Made by a program: the position numbers and the translations under genes
The notes under the pieces: model-generated
The model's input: the letters and a program-made list of their open reading frames with translations, nothing else
Database searches by the model: none
What the model was told of the DNA's origin: nothing
Assembly: GCA_035485275.1 (NCBI GenBank)
Contig: DATHOE010000019.1
Location: 62,001 to 126,000 of the forward strand
Origin: DAIDJD01 sp035485275
GTDB lineage: Bacteria > Oederibacteriota > JAJYGY01 > DAIDJD01
DNA: 64,000 nt
Direction: 5' to 3'
Shown: piece after piece, positions 59,864 to 64,000 of the stretch
Position numbering within the stretch: the first letter of the stretch is position 1
Layout of the letters: the number at the start of each line of letters is the position of its first letter

Positions 59864-60685
59864 ATGGCTGGAAAAAAGAAACGAGGCGATCACGGCGGCG
59901 GCGGCGGGCACGACGCGGCCGGCGGCTTAAGGTGGCTGCTGACCTACACGGACATGGTGACGCTGCTGCTGGCGCTCTTCATCGTCATGTGGGCGCAGTC
60001 CAGCCCGGACCAGTCGAAGACCGCGGCGGTGCAGCAGGCCTTCAGCCTGGCCTTCGGCTTCGCGCAACCGGCCCTGGTGGCCAGCGGCGCGGCCTCGGGC
60101 TCCAAGCCGATGGTGTTCCAGGACAGCGCCCCTCCCAAGGACCTGATCAAGGAGAAGATGCGCAAGTTCCTGCTGGAGCAGCGCCTGGACCAGGCCGTCA
60201 ACGTGCACCTCAACGAGCGCGGCGTCCTGATCCGCATCTACGCCGACAAGGTCAAGTTCGAGCCCGGCTCGACCGAGATCCCGGCCCTGTACAAGAAGAT
60301 CCTCGACAAGGTGGCGGAGATCCTCGAGACCACGGACAATGCCATCGAGGTCAACGGTTACACCGACGACACCGGCAGCGACAACTGGCGCGTCTCGGCC
60401 CTGCGGGCGGTGAACACGGTCAAATACCTGGCCTCCAAGAACATCGCACCTGAGCGCATGTCGGCCACGGGCTACGGGGAATACGCCCCGCTGGTGCCGA
60501 ACTCCGACAGCGTCCGGCGCTCCATGAACCGGCGCATCGACATCCAGGTGCTCAAGGGCCCCCTGCTGGAAGAGCTGCAGGACCAGGGCGAGGTGCGCGA
60601 CAATTACAACCCGGTGGTCCAGCCGGCGCAGGACCAGCCCTTAAGCCCGGTGGAAGGCGTGAGCCCGAAACCCCTGACCTTTTAA
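59864..60685 (+). CDS. motB: Flagellar stator protein MotB
   Basis: 273 aa. MotB couples ion flow to the cell wall. A Gly/His/Lys-rich N-terminus precedes the helix LLTYTDMVTLLLALFIVMWA; Asp30 in YTDM is the ion-carrying residue. The C-terminal OmpA/Pal domain has IEVNGYTDDTGSDNW, LRAVNTVKYL and NRRIDIQV for peptidoglycan binding. I chose ATG 59864 (GAGGG eight bases before) over GTG 59855, which would lie within the Shine-Dalgarno. The surplus of Gly and His at residues 8-20 is unusual. Confidence 0.96.
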   Translation: MAGKKKRGDHGGGGGHDAAGGLRWLLTYTDMVTLLLALFIVMWAQSSPDQSKTAAVQQAFSLAFGFAQPALVASGAASGSKPMVFQDSAPPKDLIKEKMRKFLLEQRLDQAVNVHLNERGVLIRIYADKVKFEPGSTEIPALYKKILDKVAEILETTDNAIEVNGYTDDTGSDNWRVSALRAVNTVKYLASKNIAPERMSATGYGEYAPLVPNSDSVRRSMNRRIDIQVLKGPLLEELQDQGEVRDNYNPVVQPAQDQPLSPVEGVSPKPLTF

Positions 60686-60738
60686 CTTACCCATCACAAG
60701 AAGCAACGAAGGGGTTTTGACCCTAAAGGAGGAAATTC

Positions 60739-61200
60739 ATGGCCGATGACAAGAGCACGCTCCGTTGGATTCTCATCGGCGTGTTCACCACGCTGGCGAT
60801 CTCACTGGCCAGCGCGGTGCTGACCTACGCGTTCCTCGCCAACAAAGCGGATACGGGGACCCAGAAGGTCATCGAACCGCGGCCTGAGTTGGGGCAGTTG
60901 GAGCACATGGGAGACTTCCTGGTGAACCTCGCCGACGTGGAGGAGACCCACTACCTGCGCACCGAGATCGACCTGGAGCAGAACTACGGCTCCTCGCCGG
61001 AATTCGGCAACGAGATCGGGAACCGCAAGGCCCAGCTCCGCGACATCATCATCTCCACCCTGTCTTCCAAGTCCTCCGAGGATCTCCGCACCCCCGAAGG
61101 CAAGGAAGCCCTGAAAGAGGAGCTGAAGGAGCGCATCAATTCGGTCCTGGCGAAGGGCCAGATCGCCCGCGTTTACTTCACCGAATTCGCGATCCAATAG
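60739..61200 (+). CDS. fliL: Flagellar basal-body protein FliL
   Basis: 153 aa. FliL surrounds the stator and modulates its output. A single N-terminal helix (WILIGVFTTLAISLASAVLTY) is followed by a periplasmic domain with ETHYLRTEIDLEQN, RDIIISTLSSKSSEDLRTPEG and the terminal GQIARVYFTEFAIQ, all typical. AAAGGAGG precedes the ATG. It lies between motB and fliM. Confidence 0.94.
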   Translation: MADDKSTLRWILIGVFTTLAISLASAVLTYAFLANKADTGTQKVIEPRPELGQLEHMGDFLVNLADVEETHYLRTEIDLEQNYGSSPEFGNEIGNRKAQLRDIIISTLSSKSSEDLRTPEGKEALKEELKERINSVLAKGQIARVYFTEFAIQ

Positions 61201-61229
61201 TTCACCGCCCCAAGCATCAAGGGTAGCCA

Positions 61230-62267
61230 ATGGATGACATTCTAAACCAGGGCGAGATCGACGCCTTGATGGCAGGACTGGACTCGGAGATGAACAAGGC
61301 CTCCGAGGAGTCGGTCGCGGCCGAAGCCGAGCCGGAGGAGCGCGAAGCGGAAGCCGCGCCGACGGTCAAGGGCGAGAAGAAGATCAAGCGCTACGACTTC
61401 AAGCGCCCGGATCGCTTCAGCAAAGACCAGCTGCGCATGCTCGAGATGATGCACGAGGCCTTCGCGCGCCATTTCGGGACTACGCTGTCGGCCTTCATCC
61501 GCACCATCGCCGAGATCTCGGTGGTGTCGGTGCGCCAATCCTCCTACGGCGAGTACGTCAACGGCCTGTCCAGCCCCACCGCGCTGACCGTGTTCAGCTT
61601 CGAGCCCCTGCGCGGCAATTGCATGCTGGAATTCAATCCCAGCATCATCTTCCCGATCATCGACCGCGTGTTGGGCGGCCCCGGCCACCCCATCGCCAAG
61701 GAACGCGACCTCACCGACATCGAGCAGGTGGTGGTGGGCAAACTGGCGGTGAAGGCCCTGGACAGCCTGCGCGACGCCTGGGAGCGCGTGGCCAGGGTCA
61801 CGCCGGAGATCGTCAACAAGGAGACCAACCCCCAGTTCGTGCAGCTGGTGGCGCCCTCCGAGATGTGCCTGGTCATCAAGTTCTCGCTCAACGTCAAGGA
61901 GCACAAAGGCGTCATGTCCTTGTGCTTCCCCTACATGGTCCTCGAAGCGGTTGTGCAGAAGCTGAGCACCCAGAAGTGGTTCACCAGCAACTCCGGCGGC
62001 TCCACCCCGGAGACCCGCCAGAACCTCCAGAACCGCCTGAGGACCACGGGCCTGCCCGTGAGCGTGCAGATGGGGACCCTCACCCTGACCGCGGCCCAGC
62101 TGATGAAGCTGAAGCCGGGCGACGTGATCCCCCTCAACAAGAGCGTTTCCACGCAGCTGGATGTCTTCGTGGAGAACAAGCGTAAGTTCGGCGGCAAACC
62201 GGGTGTTCATTCCAAGCGCAAGGCTGTGATGATCACGACCGTGTACGCCGACGAATCGGAAGCCTAG
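61230..62267 (+). CDS. fliM: Flagellar motor switch protein FliM
   Basis: 345 aa. FliM binds CheY-P and reverses the motor. The N-terminal CheY-binding peptide is present (LNQGEIDALMAG), then an acidic linker, KIKRYDFKRPDRFSKDQLRM, and the middle domain with MLEFNPSIIFPIIDRVLGGPG. The C-terminal SpoA domain (GTLTLTAAQLMKLKPGDVIPL) pairs with FliN. An intact CheY site implies that chemotaxis control is present. fliN/Y follows after 11 bases. Confidence 0.97.
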   Translation: MDDILNQGEIDALMAGLDSEMNKASEESVAAEAEPEEREAEAAPTVKGEKKIKRYDFKRPDRFSKDQLRMLEMMHEAFARHFGTTLSAFIRTIAEISVVSVRQSSYGEYVNGLSSPTALTVFSFEPLRGNCMLEFNPSIIFPIIDRVLGGPGHPIAKERDLTDIEQVVVGKLAVKALDSLRDAWERVARVTPEIVNKETNPQFVQLVAPSEMCLVIKFSLNVKEHKGVMSLCFPYMVLEAVVQKLSTQKWFTSNSGGSTPETRQNLQNRLRTTGLPVSVQMGTLTLTAAQLMKLKPGDVIPLNKSVSTQLDVFVENKRKFGGKPGVHSKRKAVMITTVYADESEA

Positions 62268-62278
62268 GAGGAAGTGAG

Positions 62279-63229
62279 ATGACCCTGAACAGCAAGCAAA
62301 CCCAGGCCCTCACGGACGCGCTCGGCGCGGCCGGGGAAGCCGCTTCGGCGGCCCTGTCGGGCCTGCTCGGCAAAGGGGTGACCCTCAGCCCGGGCCAGGC
62401 TGAGGGCCTGTCGGCGCAGGATCTGGCCGACAAGTTCTTCGGCGCGGTGGCCCAGATCCCTGTGCAGCTCGGCGGCTCGGCCGCGGGCAAGGCCCTCATC
62501 GTGTTCAACGAGTCCTCCGCGGCCCTCATGGCGGACCTGCTGATCGGCGGCGACGGCTCGAACCCGCCCGAGAGCCTCAGCGACCTGCACCTGTCGGCGG
62601 TCGGCGAAGTGGGCAGCCAGCTCGCCTCGGCCCTGCTCGAAGGCCTGGGACACGCGCTGGGCAAGAGCCTCTCCGGCGCGGCCGGCGACCTGGCTTCGGC
62701 CCAGGCCTCGGACCTGCCCTCCCTGGCCGCGGGCCTGGGCGGCGGCGGCCTTGTCGGCCTTGAGTATTCGCTCGAAGTGGAGGGCGGAATGCCATCGCCC
62801 TTCGTGCTCGTGTTCGGAGAAACGGCAGCCACCGCCCTCACAGGCGGCCCGGCTGCACCTTCCGCGGCCGGTGCTCCCGCGCCTTTCGCAAGCGGTTTTG
62901 GAGGATCCATGAACGCTCCCTTGGTGCAAGCGGCTCAGCTCTCCCAGCTCGCGGGCGGCCTTCCCGCCGGCGCGGGGAACAATCTCGAGCTTTTGATGGA
63001 CGTGCCCCTTCAGGTCACCGTCGAGCTGGGCAGGACCCAGAAGATGGTGAAGGAAGTGCTGTCCCTGGGGCCCGGGTCCGTGCTCGAGCTGGACAAGCTG
63101 GCCGGCGAGCCGGTGGACATTTTGGTCAACGAGAAGCCCATCGCCAAGGGCGAGGTGGTGGTGATCGACGAGAACTTCGGCATCCGCGTCACCGAAATCC
63201 TCGCGCCCAGGGATCGCGTCAGCTTTTAA
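62279..63229 (+). CDS. fliY: Flagellar motor switch protein FliN/FliY (long form)
   Basis: 316 aa. The last ~80 residues are the FliN SpoA domain (LLMDVPLQVTVELGRT; LGPGSVLELDKLAGEPVDILVN; VTEILAPRDRV). Residues ~10-190 form a CheC/FliY-like domain. Its helix has SAVGEVGSQLASALLEGLG, where the CheC phosphatase motif would read S/D-x3-E-x2-N; the Asn is Ser here. An Ala/Gly/Pro-rich linker joins the domains. I call it FliN/FliY rather than CheC because of the C-terminus and position. A terminator-like stem follows. Confidence 0.85.
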   Translation: MTLNSKQTQALTDALGAAGEAASAALSGLLGKGVTLSPGQAEGLSAQDLADKFFGAVAQIPVQLGGSAAGKALIVFNESSAALMADLLIGGDGSNPPESLSDLHLSAVGEVGSQLASALLEGLGHALGKSLSGAAGDLASAQASDLPSLAAGLGGGGLVGLEYSLEVEGGMPSPFVLVFGETAATALTGGPAAPSAAGAPAPFASGFGGSMNAPLVQAAQLSQLAGGLPAGAGNNLELLMDVPLQVTVELGRTQKMVKEVLSLGPGSVLELDKLAGEPVDILVNEKPIAKGEVVVIDENFGIRVTEILAPRDRVSF

Positions 63230-63247
63230 GACGCCACTGCGGAAAGC

Positions 63248-63293
63248 AAGAGGGACGCGGACAGCATCGCTGCCGCCGTCCCTCTTGATGTTT
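63248..63293 (+). terminator. Terminator-like stem-loop after fliN/Y
   Basis: AAGAGGGACG (63248-63257) and CGTCCCTCTT (63277-63286) pair perfectly over 10 bp, and CAGC/GCTG (63262-63265, 63269-63272) extend the stem around a 3-base loop. The tail is TTGATGTTT, only weakly T-rich. It could attenuate fliO-fliP expression. Confidence 0.55.
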
Positions 63294-63305
63294 AAGGGGT
63301 CTTCC

Positions 63306-63911
63306 TTGTTCCGTCTCCACTCCAAAATTTCCCTGACCCTGGCGGGCCTTCTGGCCATGGCCCCGGCCCTGTGCCTGGCGGACCAGGCCGCCGGAGGCTA
63401 CCTTTCGGACGAGCTGGGGAGGATGGACACGGGCACGGCCCAGGCCCTCTCCACGCCCTCGCTGCTGCCGACCCTCCTGAACGTCGTGTTCTCGCTGGTC
63501 TTCGTCCTGGCGCTGATCCTGCTGGCCTACTGGTGCCTGCTGAAGTGGCGCAACCGCCAGGGCCTGGAGCCGGGAAGCCGGGTCGGCCTCATCCGGGTCC
63601 TGGAGCGCCAGTTCATCGACGCCAAGCACGGGGTGGCGGTGGTGGAGGTGGGCGACGAGATCCTCACGCTGGGCCTGGGCGACACGGTGACCCTGTTGGG
63701 CAGCGTCAGCGACCCCGACAGCGTGGAGAAACTGCGCCAGATGGCGCCCTTGCCGGTGAGCGTCATGGGCTTCAAGGAACAGCTGGAACGGGTGGGCATG
63801 CGCCTGCGCAAGGAGGAATGGGGGCAGGCCAAACAGGCCCTGCGCGCCCAGACCGAGGACATGAAGAGCCAGACCGAACGTCTGCGGGGCCCGCGCAAAG
63901 GGGGGGCTTGA
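63306..63911 (+). CDS. fliO: Flagellar biosynthesis protein FliO
   Basis: 201 aa from TTG 63306; AAGGGG stands six bases upstream, so I prefer it to ATG 63288 inside the preceding hairpin region. FliO helps assemble the export gate. A signal-like N-terminus (LAGLLAMAPALCLADQ) is followed by one helix (LLNVVFSLVFVLALILLAYWCLL) and a cytoplasmic domain with IRVLERQFIDAKHGVAVVEVGDEIL, the FliO motif. The C-terminal ~60 residues are charged. It overlaps fliP (TGATG). Confidence 0.85.
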   Translation: MFRLHSKISLTLAGLLAMAPALCLADQAAGGYLSDELGRMDTGTAQALSTPSLLPTLLNVVFSLVFVLALILLAYWCLLKWRNRQGLEPGSRVGLIRVLERQFIDAKHGVAVVEVGDEILTLGLGDTVTLLGSVSDPDSVEKLRQMAPLPVSVMGFKEQLERVGMRLRKEEWGQAKQALRAQTEDMKSQTERLRGPRKGGA

Positions 63912-64000
63912 TGCGTCCGCGCCTTTCCTTCGCGGCGGTCGCGTCCGGGCTCTTCCTGCTGCTGGCCCTCGCTTCGCGCCTGGCGGCGGCCACGCCCCTG
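63911..64000 (+). CDS. fliP: Flagellar export protein FliP, N-terminal fragment (window edge)
   Basis: 30 codons up to the window end, starting at the ATG that overlaps the fliO stop. The peptide is a hydrophobic signal sequence (LSFAAVASGLFLLLALASRLAAA), as most FliP proteins have. No diagnostic FliP core is inside the window, so the call rests on position after fliO and the signal peptide. Confidence 0.7.
   Translation, partial: MRPRLSFAAVASGLFLLLALASRLAAATPL

Noticed and set aside
62279..63229. CheC phosphatase gene
   Set aside because: The C-terminal SpoA domain and location after fliM identify FliN/FliY; the CheC-like Asn is also missing.

Overview
The window is a GC-rich (about two-thirds GC by eye), densely packed bacterial chromosome segment. 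It carries housekeeping genes, a complete complex I operon and most of a flagellar basal-body/hook operon. There is no phage, transposon, CRISPR array or rRNA. Didermy is suggested but not proven by a MotB/OmpA-type stator, a TolB-like propeller protein and a possible lipoprotein. The flagellar order (flgBC-fliEFGHIJK-flgD-orf-flgE-flbD-motAB-fliLM-fliN/Y-fliOP) is the one seen in Firmicutes, spirochaetes and many little-studied phyla, not the enteric order. Together with a 14-subunit complex I and a bacterial TCA set, this points to a motile, respiring, flagellated bacterium outside the classical Proteobacteria. I cannot name the phylum from sequence alone.

Layout. 1-839: start of dnaA (minus) divergent from an Smr-domain gene. 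845-4067: tRNA-Cys and mdh-sucC-sucD (TCA cycle). 4131-6698: two unrecognised genes in less GC-rich DNA. 6726-8511: shared terminator, then on the minus strand citrate synthase (gltA), a PilZ gene and tRNA-Leu. 8592-15378: a TPR/coiled-coil protein, an ExeA-like ATPase, an SppA-type peptidase and a membrane-anchored beta-propeller protein; this is the least explained block. 15422-22280: yceD-rpmF-plsX-fabH-fabD-fabG-acpP, terminator, fabF-rnc (fatty acid synthesis). 22277-35952: nuoBCDEFGHIAJKLMN with nuoA displaced. 36040-46038: smc, ftsY, recJ, rsmD, a small membrane protein and mutS. 46031-46740: two small unknown genes. 46827-64000: flagellar operon, ending inside fliP.

The genes form long, tightly coupled operons. 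Many starts overlap the preceding stop (ATGA, GTGA, TTGA), and GTG/TTG starts are common. MDH, SucCD and citrate synthase supply TCA steps whose NADH feeds complex I; the resulting ion gradient can drive MotAB. Regulation visible in sequence includes sigma70-type promoters before dnaA, the tRNAs, the TPR gene, yceD, nuo and flgB, internal terminators after acpP and fliN/Y, and several leader hairpins. One of these, between motA and motB, can fold in two mutually exclusive ways that hide or free the motB Shine-Dalgarno.

I see no clear new defence, mobile or secretion system. The best candidates for undescribed biology are the TPR-ExeA-SppA-propeller block, the two genes between sucD and gltA, the two small genes ahead of flgB, the altered FliY domain and the RNA structures in the flagellar operon.
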